Of a stretch of 64,000 bases of DNA, positions 15,006 to 24,551 are shown in pieces. A program made the translations under genes and the position numbers. The notes below the pieces were generated by a model that saw only the letters and a program-made list of their open reading frames with translations, searched no databases and was not told where the DNA came from. Source of the stretch: Sulfuricella sp. (GTDB lineage: Bacteria; Pseudomonadota; Gammaproteobacteria; Burkholderiales; Sulfuricellaceae); the NCBI GenBank assembly GCA_023266195.1, contig JAHFRP010000005.1, positions 124,001 through 188,000 of the forward strand. Direction: 5' to 3'. Position 1 is the first letter of the stretch. Each line of letters opens with the position of its first letter.

Positions 15006-16414
15006 ATGCGACAAAGTACATCAAGAGTGGTGCAGGCGAGCATGATCGGAACGGAGCCGGAGCGGGCATCTCGGGCATCGTCAGGAATGTCCTGGGTTCC
15101 CGTCCAGCGGCGGTGCTCGCGCTGATGGTTCTTTTTGCCGGCACGGGAGTGGCGGCGGAAGACACCCTGCTCGAAATTTCAGCCGGCAGCCAGCGCGTAT
15201 TAAAGCTGGAGAAGCCGGCCAGGCGGGTTGCCGTGGGCAATGGCGAAGTGGCTGAGGCCAAGGTGTTGAACAGCCAGGAACTCCTGCTTCAGGGCAATAA
15301 GCCGGGCGAGACCAGTCTTCTGCTCTGGACGAAAGGAAATGCCCAGCCCCGGAGTTTCCGGCTCCAGGTGAACAAGGCCACCGGAGCGTCGCCGTGGTTG
15401 GCCGGCGACGGGCTAAGCCTCAAGTCGTCCGGGGAATTGCTGATTCTGGAGGGCGCCGCATCGGACATGAAGGAGCACGAGCGCGCCAGGGAGATTGCGC
15501 AGCATGCCGGCGGCGACGGCAAGAGCCCTTTGCTGGACGCGGCGCAAATGAGTTTTGGCGGCCAGGTGCAGGTCGACGTCCGGGTGGTGGAATTCAGCCG
15601 GAAAGTATTGAAGAAGGCGGGGCTCAATCTGCTTTCGAATACCTCGGGCTTCACCTTCGGCACCTTCGCACCCGGCAGCCTGACCAAGGTTACCCTCACG
15701 AATGGCGCCATCAGTACGGAATCCAACCTGCCCGTCAGTCAGGCATTTAATCTCCTGGCTGGCTTTCCTTCCAGCGGCGTGCTCGGCGTTCTCGGCATGC
15801 TGGAGAACAACGGCTTTGCCCGCACCCTCGCTCAGCCGGTGTTGGTGGCGCAAAGCGGCCAGGCGGCCGATTTTCTGGCCGGTGGGGAGTTCCCCGTGCC
15901 GGTGCCCCAATCTCTTGGCCAGACGACGATTCAGTACAAACCTTTCGGTATTCGGCTCGAAGTGTCGCCGACGGTAATCTCCGGGAATCGTATCGCCCTC
16001 AGGGTCGCGCCGGAGGTAAGTGACCTGAATTTCGATAACGCCATAACCATCAACGGTATTTCCGTACCTAGCCTGTTGACGCGCCGGGCGACCACCAGCA
16101 TAGAGTTGGGTAATGGTGAGAGCTTCGTCATCGGCGGCCTGGTCAGTCAGAATGTAATGAAAAACGTCGATAAAATTCCTGGCCTGGGCGACTTGCCGGT
16201 GCTGGGGATGTTTTTCAAGAACGTGAGCCTGGCGCGTGAAGACAAGGAGCTGGTGTTTATCGTGACGCCACGCCTGGTTCGTCCTTTGGCGGCAAATGCC
16301 GATCTGGGCCCGATGCCCGGTGCCGACAGGGCTAATTACAACCCGAGTTTGTGGAACATGTTGATGTTGTCGGATGACAACGAGGCGGCTCGTTATACCG
16401 GCCTGTCCCAATAA
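15002..16414 (+). CDS. rcpA: Tad secretin (CpaC/RcpA), outer-membrane pore
   Basis: 470 residues. Hydrophobic signal segment about 38-52, an N-terminal pilus/secretin domain (LEISAGSQRVLKLEKPARRVAVGNGE), a BON-like segment, and a C-terminal secretin domain. The latter includes ASGQ-type VAQSGQAADFLAGGEFPVPVPQ and RRATTSIELGNGESFVIGGL, then VPGLG-like IPGLGDLPVLGMFF. Forms the outer-membrane channel for the Flp pilus. The first 35 residues are unusually polar for a signal peptide; a later start is possible. Confidence 0.93.
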   Translation: MNATKYIKSGAGEHDRNGAGAGISGIVRNVLGSRPAAVLALMVLFAGTGVAAEDTLLEISAGSQRVLKLEKPARRVAVGNGEVAEAKVLNSQELLLQGNKPGETSLLLWTKGNAQPRSFRLQVNKATGASPWLAGDGLSLKSSGELLILEGAASDMKEHERAREIAQHAGGDGKSPLLDAAQMSFGGQVQVDVRVVEFSRKVLKKAGLNLLSNTSGFTFGTFAPGSLTKVTLTNGAISTESNLPVSQAFNLLAGFPSSGVLGVLGMLENNGFARTLAQPVLVAQSGQAADFLAGGEFPVPVPQSLGQTTIQYKPFGIRLEVSPTVISGNRIALRVAPEVSDLNFDNAITINGISVPSLLTRRATTSIELGNGESFVIGGLVSQNVMKNVDKIPGLGDLPVLGMFFKNVSLAREDKELVFIVTPRLVRPLAANADLGPMPGADRANYNPSLWNMLMLSDDNEAARYTGLSQ

Positions 16415-16427
16415 ACCAGGACTGATC

Positions 16428-17627
16428 ATGGAACATCGCTTTATTGTCGTTACCGAAGACGAAACCCATTTTCACGACCTTAGCGAGGTGTTGCAGAGCC
16501 TGGGTTTGCCGGTCTGGCTGCATTGGAATACCGACATGCTGGCACAGCTGGTGGGATCCCTTGGCACCAACATCATGTTCGTCGAGTTTGCCGGGGAAAA
16601 CAGCCAGAAAGCAACCGAACTGACGAGCAATCTGTTGTCCGTCTATCCCCGCCTATGGGTCGTGGGTTTTGCCAAACGCGCCGATACTCAGCTTATTCGC
16701 GAAGCCATGCGTAGCGGCGCACGGGATTTCATCGAATTGCAGTCGCCGCCAGACGAGATTCGCCAATCGGTTCAGGGTATTCTGGACCAATCCCCTTCGC
16801 TTCCCGCCAAATCCACCGGCAATATGGTCACGCTGCTGGGCGCCCGCCCCGGCGTGGGTACTTCGCTGGCGGCGGTGAACCTCGCCTTGCTCCTGAAACA
16901 GGAATACCTGCCGGAAGAACCCATCCTGCTGCTTGATTTCGGCTATCCGGCCGGCGATGCCTCCCTCTACCTCGACACGAAAGTCGGGTTCAACCTGTGC
17001 GATGCCGTGCGCAGTTTGCGCCGCTTCGACCATGTGTTGTTGAGTACGGCCTTTTCCCATCACAAGAGTGGACTGGCGATTCTGTCGCTGCCCCACAATC
17101 TGGCGGACTTGCGCGATATTTCGCCGGTAGACGCCATGACTTTGCTTAGCCTGTTCAAGTCCTATTTCAAGGTTATCGTCGTCGATCTCGGCGGATTTGC
17201 CGGGATGGACCTCCTGATGTATGCGCTGGGCATTTCAGACCAGATTCTGATGGTTTGCGAACAGACTGTGCCATCGGTATTTTCCGCCCGCCAGTTGTTG
17301 CACAATCTGAGGGAACGCGGTTTTGCGACCGACCGCATTGGCCTGGTCACCGGCAAGTACGACTCCCGGATCGACATGGATCCCGCGCAGATCGCGCAGA
17401 ACCTACAAATGCGTCTGGTGGAAAATCTACCTCAGCGCACCGACAAAATGATTGCCTGTGCCAATACGGGCAGGCAATTGCTGGAAGTGGCTCCTAAAGA
17501 CCCCTACCTGGAGGCCTTGCGCAAAATTGCCGCAGCGCAGTGTGGCCCCGGCGATTCTCCGGGGCTGGGGAATGCCGCCTCGTCGCGGTCGGTTTTCGGC
17601 CGCTGGTTGGCGCCATTGCTGAAATAG
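16428..17627 (+). CDS. tadZ: TadZ/CpaE pilus-localisation ATPase-like protein
   Basis: 399 residues from ATG 16428. An atypical receiver-like N-terminal domain (1-120) is followed by a ParA/MinD-like domain (from about 130). The P-loop reads GARPGVGTSLAAVNLA: the usual catalytic Lys after GVG is replaced by Thr, as often seen in TadZ proteins with weak or no ATPase activity. Switch II-like VIVVDLGGFAGMD is visible. In the family it marks the pole for Tad machine assembly. 13 bases after the secretin gene. Confidence 0.9.
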   Translation: MEHRFIVVTEDETHFHDLSEVLQSLGLPVWLHWNTDMLAQLVGSLGTNIMFVEFAGENSQKATELTSNLLSVYPRLWVVGFAKRADTQLIREAMRSGARDFIELQSPPDEIRQSVQGILDQSPSLPAKSTGNMVTLLGARPGVGTSLAAVNLALLLKQEYLPEEPILLLDFGYPAGDASLYLDTKVGFNLCDAVRSLRRFDHVLLSTAFSHHKSGLAILSLPHNLADLRDISPVDAMTLLSLFKSYFKVIVVDLGGFAGMDLLMYALGISDQILMVCEQTVPSVFSARQLLHNLRERGFATDRIGLVTGKYDSRIDMDPAQIAQNLQMRLVENLPQRTDKMIACANTGRQLLEVAPKDPYLEALRKIAAAQCGPGDSPGLGNAASSRSVFGRWLAPLLK

Positions 17628-17637
17628 GAGGTTTTCG

Positions 17638-18945
17638 ATGGATTTCGATTTCGCCCTCGGCACGGATCCCGGCAGTGACTTTCACCAATCCGACGATTTC
17701 CAGGATATCAAGGGTGTCATACACACCCGCTTGGTGGATAGAATCGAGGATCTCGGGGCGGATTTCGTCAACTGGCCTCATACCGTGGTGCAGCGCTTTG
17801 TGGCCCAGGAAGTGGAAGACTTCATCAGCGGCAACCGCGTTCCGCTCAATGCCGCCGACATCCAGCTTATCATCAAGGATCTCACCGACGAGCTGACCGG
17901 CCTCGGCCCGTTGCAGGAGTTGATGAACGACGAGTCCATCGCCGATATTCTGATCAACGGCCCCAAGGAAATATTTATCGAGCGCAACGGACTTCTCCAG
18001 AAAAGCAAGGTGCGCTTTATCGACAACAAGCATCTGATGCGCATCGTCCAGCGGATGATTTCCCCCCTCGGTCGCCGCGTGGACGAGGGCAGCCCGATGG
18101 TGGACGCCCGTTTGCCCAACGGCGGTCGGCTCAACGTCATTATCCCGCCGGTGTCCCTGAACGGGCCTGTTGTATCCATCCGCAAGTTTCGCACCAACCC
18201 GTTACAGGCCTCGGATATGCTGGCCTACGGTACCCTCAATCAGGAGATGCTCGATTTTTTGGCTAACGCCACGGAAATGAAATGCAACACCCTTATTAGT
18301 GGCGGTACGGGGTCGGGGAAGACTTCTTTTCTCAATATGTTGGCGCAATACATCCCCAACGGGGAACGGGTTATCACCATCGAGGATGCCGCCGAATTGC
18401 AGCTGCTGCATGAACACGTTGTGCGCCTGGAGTCTCGCCCTGGAGGGCTGGAGAACGTTGCGGAAATCACTCCACGCGACCTGTTGCGCAATAGCTTGCG
18501 CATGCGGCCAGACCGAATCATCATCGGCGAAGTGCGAGGCAGCGAGGTCGTTGAAATGTTGCAAGCCATGAATACCGGCCATGAAGGTTCCATGTCCACC
18601 ATTCATACCAACTCTCCGAGAGAGTGCCTGCACCGGCTTGAGATGCTTCTTAACATCGGCGGCTGGCAAGGTGGCGAAGTCAATCTGCGCCGCCAGATCG
18701 TAGGGGCGATCGACCTGATCGTGCAATTGGCACGCTTGCCCAACGGAAGTCGTCGAGTCCTGTCCATCAGTGAAATCACCGGCATTCAGGATGAGGTGGT
18801 CGCCATGCAGGAGCTGTATCGCTACGAACCTTCGCTCCAGAATGGCCGAGAGGGCTGGGTGAACACGGGCTGCCAGCCCAAATCCCCCAAGCTGAGGCGA
18901 GTCCGTAACGATCCGGCATTACAGATTGGAGCCAATCGTGCTTGA
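17638..18945 (+). CDS. tadA: Tad secretion ATPase (TadA/CpaF)
   Basis: 435 residues. Type II/IV secretion ATPase with an N-terminal domain (LTGLGPLQELMNDESIADILINGPKE), Walker A SGGTGSGKTS, Asp box, Walker B-like RIIIGEVRG and His box GHEGSMSTIHTNSPRE. Hexameric motor for Flp pilus extension and possibly retraction. Good ribosome site GGAGG 8 bases before ATG. Overlaps tadB by 8 bases. Confidence 0.96.
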   Translation: MDFDFALGTDPGSDFHQSDDFQDIKGVIHTRLVDRIEDLGADFVNWPHTVVQRFVAQEVEDFISGNRVPLNAADIQLIIKDLTDELTGLGPLQELMNDESIADILINGPKEIFIERNGLLQKSKVRFIDNKHLMRIVQRMISPLGRRVDEGSPMVDARLPNGGRLNVIIPPVSLNGPVVSIRKFRTNPLQASDMLAYGTLNQEMLDFLANATEMKCNTLISGGTGSGKTSFLNMLAQYIPNGERVITIEDAAELQLLHEHVVRLESRPGGLENVAEITPRDLLRNSLRMRPDRIIIGEVRGSEVVEMLQAMNTGHEGSMSTIHTNSPRECLHRLEMLLNIGGWQGGEVNLRRQIVGAIDLIVQLARLPNGSRRVLSISEITGIQDEVVAMQELYRYEPSLQNGREGWVNTGCQPKSPKLRRVRNDPALQIGANRA

Positions 18946-19858
18946 ACTGAACGTCGTCATGGCCATGACCATGGTCAGTCTGGTGATCGCTGCCCTGTTC
19001 CTGTGGAAAAGTGGGACCGAGAGGCAGCGCCAAGCGACCAGTCAGAGGCGACTGAATGAAGCGTTGGCTCGGGTCGAATCTCCCAGCGAATTCAATGCCT
19101 CCTCTTCGTCCGATACCTGGCGCTCTGCATGGCTGGAAAACTGGCTGCATCGTGCCGGTCTGACACCCGGTCAACAGGTCTATGTTTGGCTGGCGATTCC
19201 CGCGTTGTTTCTCGCGTTTGGCGCGGGGCTTGTTTTTGGATTCAAGGCCGGAGCGGCTGGGCTGTTTGTGGTTTACCCCGTTGGCCTGACGGTGTTCATG
19301 CATTGGCGAATAGAGGCTTTTCGTAACCGGGTGGTTGCCCAATTGCCGGACTTTCTCGATTCGGTGGTGCGCATCCTCAGCATCGGGTGCAGCCTGGACC
19401 TTGCGTTCCGCAACGCCTACGAGGATAGCAGGGACCCACTGAAGGGAATTTTCTCTCAGGTGTTGTTGCGCACCCACGCCGGCACGTCCCTGGAAGACGC
19501 CCTAAACCAGGTGGGCGAGACCTGCGCCGTGAAAGAGATCAAGTTCATGGCGGCTATCTTTTACTTGGGTATGCGCTACGGCGGCAATGCACAGGTGATA
19601 CTGGAACGTATCGCGCTTACCATGCGCGAGCGCGAGCGGGGACAAAAGGAGCTGCATGCAATGACATCGGAAACTCGTGCCAGCGCCTGGATACTGAGTG
19701 CATTGCCGATCGTAGTCGGTGGGATGACCATGTTCACCAATCCGGATTACCTGCTCGGCATGTGGCGGGACGAAATTGGGCGGCAGCTGCTCCTGGTGGC
19801 GTGCGGCTTGCAGATATTGGGCATGTTCTTGCTGTTCCGCATGGCCAAGATAAAATAA
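18938..19858 (+). CDS. tadB: Inner-membrane platform protein TadB
   Basis: 306 residues from GTG 18938, chosen because GGAG lies six bases upstream; a TTG four codons earlier is the alternative. Type II secretion F domain (VAQLPDFLDSVVRILSIGCSLDLAFRNAYED, then GTSLEDALNQVGETCAVKEIKFMAA), N-terminal membrane helix, a central pair and two C-terminal helices. It partners with TadC as the membrane platform of the pilus motor. Confidence 0.93.
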   Translation: MLELNVVMAMTMVSLVIAALFLWKSGTERQRQATSQRRLNEALARVESPSEFNASSSSDTWRSAWLENWLHRAGLTPGQQVYVWLAIPALFLAFGAGLVFGFKAGAAGLFVVYPVGLTVFMHWRIEAFRNRVVAQLPDFLDSVVRILSIGCSLDLAFRNAYEDSRDPLKGIFSQVLLRTHAGTSLEDALNQVGETCAVKEIKFMAAIFYLGMRYGGNAQVILERIALTMRERERGQKELHAMTSETRASAWILSALPIVVGGMTMFTNPDYLLGMWRDEIGRQLLLVACGLQILGMFLLFRMAKIK

Positions 19859-19874
19859 TCCGGAAGGCGATAGC

Positions 19875-20813
19875 ATGGAACTGATTCCCTGGCTGGTGGC
19901 ATCGAGCGTCGCCCTCGCCGTGTTTGGCGGAGGGTGGCTGCTCTATGGTTATTTCTCGGTGGCCCAGAGCCGGATGAAGAGGCAGCGCCAACTCAATCGG
20001 CTCGAAAGTCGGGCAGAGGGTGGGGCCGATCGGGATCCGATATCCGAGCATCTGCCCCTGCTGGAGCGCCTTGCCCTTGCCGTAACCGGGCGATCGCAGT
20101 CCGGCACCAAGGCCGAGCCGGATTCGGAAGATCGTTTGCTGCTGATACAGGCGGGCTTTCGCAGCCTTCAGGCTCTATTGTTTTTTCAGGCTTTGCGCTT
20201 GGCTTTGCCGGTCGGCGCCTTGTTGGTGCTGTCCGGTTATGCCTGGCTGGACGGTACATTGGCGAGCTGGATGAGGGTGTTTGCCGCATGCACGGCGCTT
20301 TACCTCGGACCGAAATACATTGTGGCCTTGCTCGCCCACCGTCGCCGTCGGCAGATTTCCGAAGAAATGCCGTTTTTTGTCGATTACCTGCGCATGATGC
20401 ACAGTGTCGGGGTAAATTTCGAACAATCCCTGACCTTGTTTGCCGAGGAGGACCGCGTTGGCCAGCCCGTTCTGTCGGGTGAGCTGCGTATGGTCAGCCT
20501 TGCGATCCGAAGTGGCCGTTCCCGCGGTGATGCCATGCACCAGATGGCCGAGCAACTCCAGGTGCCAGAGCTGCAGGAGTTGGTTTCCTTGATTACCCAG
20601 GCGGATCGTTATGGCGCCGGGGTGCAGGAGCCCCTCAAGTTGTATGCGCAACGGTTGACTGATAAGAAACGTTTCGAATTGCAGGAGTACGTCGGCAAGA
20701 TGGCCACCAAGATGGTCGTCGTCATGGTGGTGTTTCTGCTGCCGGCTCTGATCATCGTGACGGCCGGCCCCGGGTTTCTTGCCGTTATCCGTGCTTTGAT
20801 GAATATGTCATGA
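19875..20813 (+). CDS. tadC: Inner-membrane platform protein TadC
   Basis: 312 residues. Type II secretion F domain with the TadC-type segment EEMPFFVDYLRMMHSVGVNFEQSL and GRSRGDAMHQMAEQLQVPELQELVSLITQADRYG; C-terminal helix VVVMVVFLLPALIIVTAGPG. 17 bases after tadB and overlapping tadD by 4 bases (ATGA). Confidence 0.93.
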   Translation: MELIPWLVASSVALAVFGGGWLLYGYFSVAQSRMKRQRQLNRLESRAEGGADRDPISEHLPLLERLALAVTGRSQSGTKAEPDSEDRLLLIQAGFRSLQALLFFQALRLALPVGALLVLSGYAWLDGTLASWMRVFAACTALYLGPKYIVALLAHRRRRQISEEMPFFVDYLRMMHSVGVNFEQSLTLFAEEDRVGQPVLSGELRMVSLAIRSGRSRGDAMHQMAEQLQVPELQELVSLITQADRYGAGVQEPLKLYAQRLTDKKRFELQEYVGKMATKMVVVMVVFLLPALIIVTAGPGFLAVIRALMNMS

Positions 20814-21628
20814 AACGCGCCTTGCAGGGAAAAATCTGGTTTTGCGCTCTTGGCTTGGCGCTGGGTGTCTTGGCGCCGGCAATGGAGGCGAAGGCGGATG
20901 CCTCGTCCGTGCCGTCCGCTGAGGTGCGGGGTAGCGACGGCGCGCCTCGCCGGGAAATGGAGAACGACCCGGAACTCTACTTGCAGCTGATCGCAGGAAT
21001 GCAGGCCAAGGAGCTGTATTTCGCTTCGCTGGCCCATCTTGATGCCTTTGACCGGCGCTGGCCGGCCAATCCCCGAGCCAGTCTTTTGCGTGCCGATGCT
21101 TTGCGCGAAACCGCCTATTTCGACAAGGCCGCGGCCCTCTACCAGGCCTTGCTTCGAGGCGATCAGGCGGCTCGTGCTTATCATGGGCTGGGAATCATCG
21201 CCGGCCGCAAAGGTGACACACCGACGGCCCTCACCGCCATGGAAAAGGCCAACCAGCTGGACCCGACGAGCGTTCCCATACTCAACGACCTCGGTTATAT
21301 CCAGTTGCTTAACGGGCAACTGGACGATGCGCGCTTCAATCTGCACAAGGCTGCTGAATTGGACCCCAAAGACGCGCGGGCCGGGGCGAATCTGGCGCTG
21401 CTGTACCTGTTGGAGGGCAAGCCCGAGCGTGCGGCCGGAGTGATGCAGTGGTATCAGTTGCCGGAATCCCGTCGCAAACAGATATCCAGCAAGGCGGCCG
21501 AGCTATCTGGCGCATCGAAGACCAACCTGGTGTCTCAGGGCGCGGCCATCGCACCCAAGGATGACGTTCCGCCGCCAGCCGTGCCGGAAACCGGCCAGGA
21601 CGAGCCTGATTCGCAGCGCCGGGAATGA
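20810..21628 (+). CDS. tadD: TPR pilotin-like protein TadD
   Basis: 272 residues with an N-terminal signal peptide (about 1-30) and four or more TPR units between about 65 and 215 (e.g. AYHGLGIIAGRKGDTPTALTAMEKANQLDP). A disordered Pro/Asp-rich tail follows. TadD proteins help secretin assembly in the Tad system. No lipobox cysteine is visible in the signal region, unlike many TadD lipoproteins. Confidence 0.88.
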   Translation: MKRALQGKIWFCALGLALGVLAPAMEAKADASSVPSAEVRGSDGAPRREMENDPELYLQLIAGMQAKELYFASLAHLDAFDRRWPANPRASLLRADALRETAYFDKAAALYQALLRGDQAARAYHGLGIIAGRKGDTPTALTAMEKANQLDPTSVPILNDLGYIQLLNGQLDDARFNLHKAAELDPKDARAGANLALLYLLEGKPERAAGVMQWYQLPESRRKQISSKAAELSGASKTNLVSQGAAIAPKDDVPPPAVPETGQDEPDSQRRE

Positions 21629-21708
21629 AATTATTTGTAGAAATAGCTAAGATTGCTGACCGGGCCGATTATTAAATTAACTTTTTACGGATAAAGCCAT
21701 CTCGAGAA

Positions 21709-22311
21709 ATGAATACCCCTTCTTCTCCCCCCGAAGTGTATTGCACTACCCGTCAGGCAGCCGAGATGCTGCATGTTTCATTACGTACGGTCCAGCTCTG
21801 GGTGGAAAGCGGAGTTTTGAGCGCCTGGAAAACCGATGGCGGCCATCGGCGCTTGCCCTTGAGTTCGGTGCAGGAGCTGATCCATGAACGCATGGGGAAA
21901 AGCGCCATCCCCATGCCAGCCAAAGATGGATTCAACATCCTGGTGCTCGAAGACGACGAAGACACGCTGAAGCTTTACAAGATGACCATGGATGCGTGGC
22001 AGTTGCCTATTCATGTCACGTTCGTGTCTTCCGTTTTCGAAGCGCTGATTGTAATCGGGCGGGGCGCGCCCGACCTTCTCGTCACCGATCTCAAGATGGG
22101 TGGCGTGGACGGCTTCGAAATTATCAAATTGTTGCGCAACGATGAGGCTCTCAAGAGCCTCGGCATCGTTGTCGCAACGGGCCTCGACCCGGAAGAAATT
22201 GCGGAAAGGGGCGGTTTGCCATCGGATATCACGGTCTTTACCAAACCCTTGTCGTTCGAACAGTTGCAGGGCTATATCAAAGCCTGCTTGACCCATCGTC
22301 ACCATAGATAG
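21709..22311 (+). CDS. HTH (excisionase/MerR-like)-receiver fusion regulator
   Basis: 200 residues. The N-terminal 60 residues form a winged-helix DNA-binding domain (TTRQAAEMLHVSLRTVQLWVESGVLSAWKTDGGHRR). Residues about 75-195 are a receiver domain with phospho-acceptor Asp in LLVTDLKMGG and the Lys-Pro switch FTKPLS. The output domain precedes the receiver, the reverse of ordinary response regulators. No dedicated kinase is adjacent; the PAS-rich kinase at 9702-12278 is a candidate. Location between tadD and the TadG-like gene suggests control of the pilus operon. Confidence 0.85.
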   Translation: MNTPSSPPEVYCTTRQAAEMLHVSLRTVQLWVESGVLSAWKTDGGHRRLPLSSVQELIHERMGKSAIPMPAKDGFNILVLEDDEDTLKLYKMTMDAWQLPIHVTFVSSVFEALIVIGRGAPDLLVTDLKMGGVDGFEIIKLLRNDEALKSLGIVVATGLDPEEIAERGGLPSDITVFTKPLSFEQLQGYIKACLTHRHHR

Positions 22312-22319
22312 GAAGAAAA

Positions 22320-22631
22320 ATGAACGTTAAACTGACATCCGGTATTCGCTTGTGCGGTCTTCTCGTGCTGTGCCTTTCCTTGAACAGCAATGCGGCCGAT
22401 ACCGATGAGCAAGTGGTCGTTGCGGAGCCGCCGGTTGTTGTCGGCGCGGCGACGGTGGCGATTCTGAAATTGCAAAGTGACGGCTTGGCCGCAGGACAAA
22501 TACAGCCGATCAGCGGCGATGTGGCCACCCGCTCCTACAAGCGCTATCTGGACAGCTTCACTCGCCCCATCGCGGACTCCAAGGATACGACAGGCTCCGA
22601 CGCCAAGCCGGCCGCTTCCGATATTCGTTGA
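22320..22631 (+). CDS. DUF3613-type small exported protein of the Tad cluster
   Basis: 103 residues: signal peptide (about 1-25, cut after NSNA), then the family pattern VGAATVAILKLQSDGLAAGQ...ISGDVATRSYKRYLDSF. Such proteins occur in betaproteobacterial Tad clusters; function unknown. The stop codon overlaps the next start codon by one base (TGATG). Confidence 0.75.
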   Translation: MNVKLTSGIRLCGLLVLCLSLNSNAADTDEQVVVAEPPVVVGAATVAILKLQSDGLAAGQIQPISGDVATRSYKRYLDSFTRPIADSKDTTGSDAKPAASDIR

Positions 22632-24331
22632 TGCCCTGTCGGGAGGAGGCCGTGTTGCCACTATTGCCAGGAATCGAGGCCCACTTGGACTTCCGGCGCC
22701 AGCGGGGGGCGGTCAGCATCCTGGCGGCGATCGCGCTGGCCATGGCCATCTCCGCTGCGTTGCTTGCCATCGACCTGGGCAACCTGTTCTACACCAAGCG
22801 CCATCTCCAGACGGTAGCCGATACCGCCGCGCTGTCGGCGGCCAACAACATTCCCGACGCCCAGCACATTGCCCTCGATACGGCCGCCAGCAATAATTTC
22901 TCGGTTCCCGGGACGCAGAACAACACGCTGGAAACCGCTGTCGGGCGGTACGATGCTACCGGCACTACGCCGCAGGTCCGGGAATTCACGCCAGGTGGGA
23001 ATCCGGTGGATTACAACGCGGTCCAGGTTACGGTCACCACCGAGCAGCCCTATTTCTTCGCGGTGGGCAGCCGCACGGTCAGAGCCACGGCAACTGCCAC
23101 GCGCACAGATATGGCCGGCATTAGGGTGGGCTCCGGGCTGCTCAGTATAGATACCCAGAAATCGGCGCTCCTGAATGGCATCCTGGGTGGGTTGCTGAAC
23201 ACGTCGATCAGCCTGGATGCGGTGTCCTACCAGGGCCTGGTTAATACCGACGTGCGTCTGCTCGATCTCGTAAAGGCCAGGGCTGATGTCGGCACCGTGC
23301 AGGAACTGTTGAATCTCGACCTCACCGTTTCGGAGTTGTTGCGCCTTACCGCGACTGCTCTGACGCAGAGCGACCTGGCGAGCGTTGACGCTACGGTTCT
23401 CGATGCCCTGAACCTGTTGGCCCTGCGAGCCGATGGTGGCCTGCACCTCAAATTGGGCGATCTGCTGGATGTTTCCACCGCTTCCGGTGGTGCCGCAGCC
23501 GATGCGCGCCTCAACGTGTTCCAACTGATTACCTTGGCTGCGCAGGTTGCCAATGGCACGCATTTTCTGGACGTGCCGGTGGTGGGCCTGGATCTGGGCG
23601 GGTTGGCCCAACTCAAGATCGCGCTGTCGTTGATCGAGCGGCCCAGCGAGGCCATTGGCTCTCCCGGCCTGGACAGCAGCGGTAACTGGCGGACCCAGGC
23701 TCACACTGCGCAATGGCGCCTCAAGCTCGACCTGGATGTACTCGGGGCGCTTTCTGGCGTGCCGGGGAGCGGACTGGTCCATTTGCCCTTGTATCTCGAA
23801 ATCGCTTCAGCCGACGCCCACTTGACAAGCATTGACTGCAATACGCCGCGTAACAGCAGTATCGTCACCGTCGGCGCCGGCTCGAGTCTGGTGCGAGCCT
23901 ATGTCGGCGACGTGAACCCGGATGCCATGACCAACGTGACCAAGGCCGCCACCGTCAAGCCCGCCACCATCGTCAATGTTCTCGGCCTGATTACCGTAGA
24001 CGCCGAGGCGGCGATCGATTTGCCCGGGGGAGGGGGGGACCTGAATTTCAGCGGCCCCTTTGACAACAACAACACGCAGCGCACTTCAGGCCTGTCTACC
24101 GCCGGCCTGTTCACCAGTCTGGGCGACAATATGGTTCTGGACGTCAATCTTCTGGGCATCGGGATCAAGCTGGGCGACCTGGTGAAAGCTCTGGCTGGCC
24201 TGCTTGCACCGATATTCGCCTTGCTGGACAGCCTGCTTGCACCAGTACTGAACCTGCTCGGCATTCAGCTCGGCTATGCCGATGTGACGACCTTCTATTT
24301 GAAATGCGGCGTGCCGGAACTGGTGCGTTGA
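22631..24331 (+). CDS. tadG: TadG-like pilus-associated protein
   Basis: 566 residues. The N-terminal segment RRQRGAVSILAAIALAMAISAALLAIDLGNLFYTKRHLQTVADTAALSAA is the TadG/Flp-associated prepilin-like motif and membrane helix. A DUF2134-like beta-rich region follows, then a long Leu/Gly/Asp-rich repetitive periplasmic part (about 170-500). Family members are minor pilins or envelope anchors of the Tad machine. ATG 22631 is coupled to the preceding gene. Last plus-strand gene of the operon, ending 76 bases from a convergent small ORF. Confidence 0.88.
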   Translation: MPCREEAVLPLLPGIEAHLDFRRQRGAVSILAAIALAMAISAALLAIDLGNLFYTKRHLQTVADTAALSAANNIPDAQHIALDTAASNNFSVPGTQNNTLETAVGRYDATGTTPQVREFTPGGNPVDYNAVQVTVTTEQPYFFAVGSRTVRATATATRTDMAGIRVGSGLLSIDTQKSALLNGILGGLLNTSISLDAVSYQGLVNTDVRLLDLVKARADVGTVQELLNLDLTVSELLRLTATALTQSDLASVDATVLDALNLLALRADGGLHLKLGDLLDVSTASGGAAADARLNVFQLITLAAQVANGTHFLDVPVVGLDLGGLAQLKIALSLIERPSEAIGSPGLDSSGNWRTQAHTAQWRLKLDLDVLGALSGVPGSGLVHLPLYLEIASADAHLTSIDCNTPRNSSIVTVGAGSSLVRAYVGDVNPDAMTNVTKAATVKPATIVNVLGLITVDAEAAIDLPGGGGDLNFSGPFDNNNTQRTSGLSTAGLFTSLGDNMVLDVNLLGIGIKLGDLVKALAGLLAPIFALLDSLLAPVLNLLGIQLGYADVTTFYLKCGVPELVR

Positions 24332-24407
24332 GGCAACGGATTGCTTTTAATCGTTTCGGCGATTCGTCGCCCCGCGCTTGGGACTGGTTGCCGGCAGCCT
24401 CTTTCCT

Positions 24408-24551
24408 TCAGCGTCCGACATACTGGACTTGGTCGAGTTCATTCGAGACCTGCTGGAACAGGTCCGCTACCGAGTCCGTTACGGGGGCCATGGTGGACAC
24501 GCTTAATACCAGGAGTGCGGTGCGAAGGATGATTTTGGAAATGATGTTCAT
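24408..24551 (-). CDS. Putative 47-residue exported peptide
   Basis: Begins MNIISKIILRTALLVLSVST, a plausible signal peptide (two positive charges, hydrophobic core), then a short polar segment with SVADLFQQVSNELDQVQYVGR-like composition. Ribosome site GGAGG six bases before ATG. It lies downstream, on the same strand, of a c-di-GMP-I riboswitch (24938-25019) and of another 47-codon ORF. Convergent with the TadG-like gene. No homologue recognised; length and leader make a small envelope or secreted peptide plausible. Confidence 0.5.
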   Translation of the reverse strand: MNIISKIILRTALLVLSVSTMAPVTDSVADLFQQVSNELDQVQYVGR

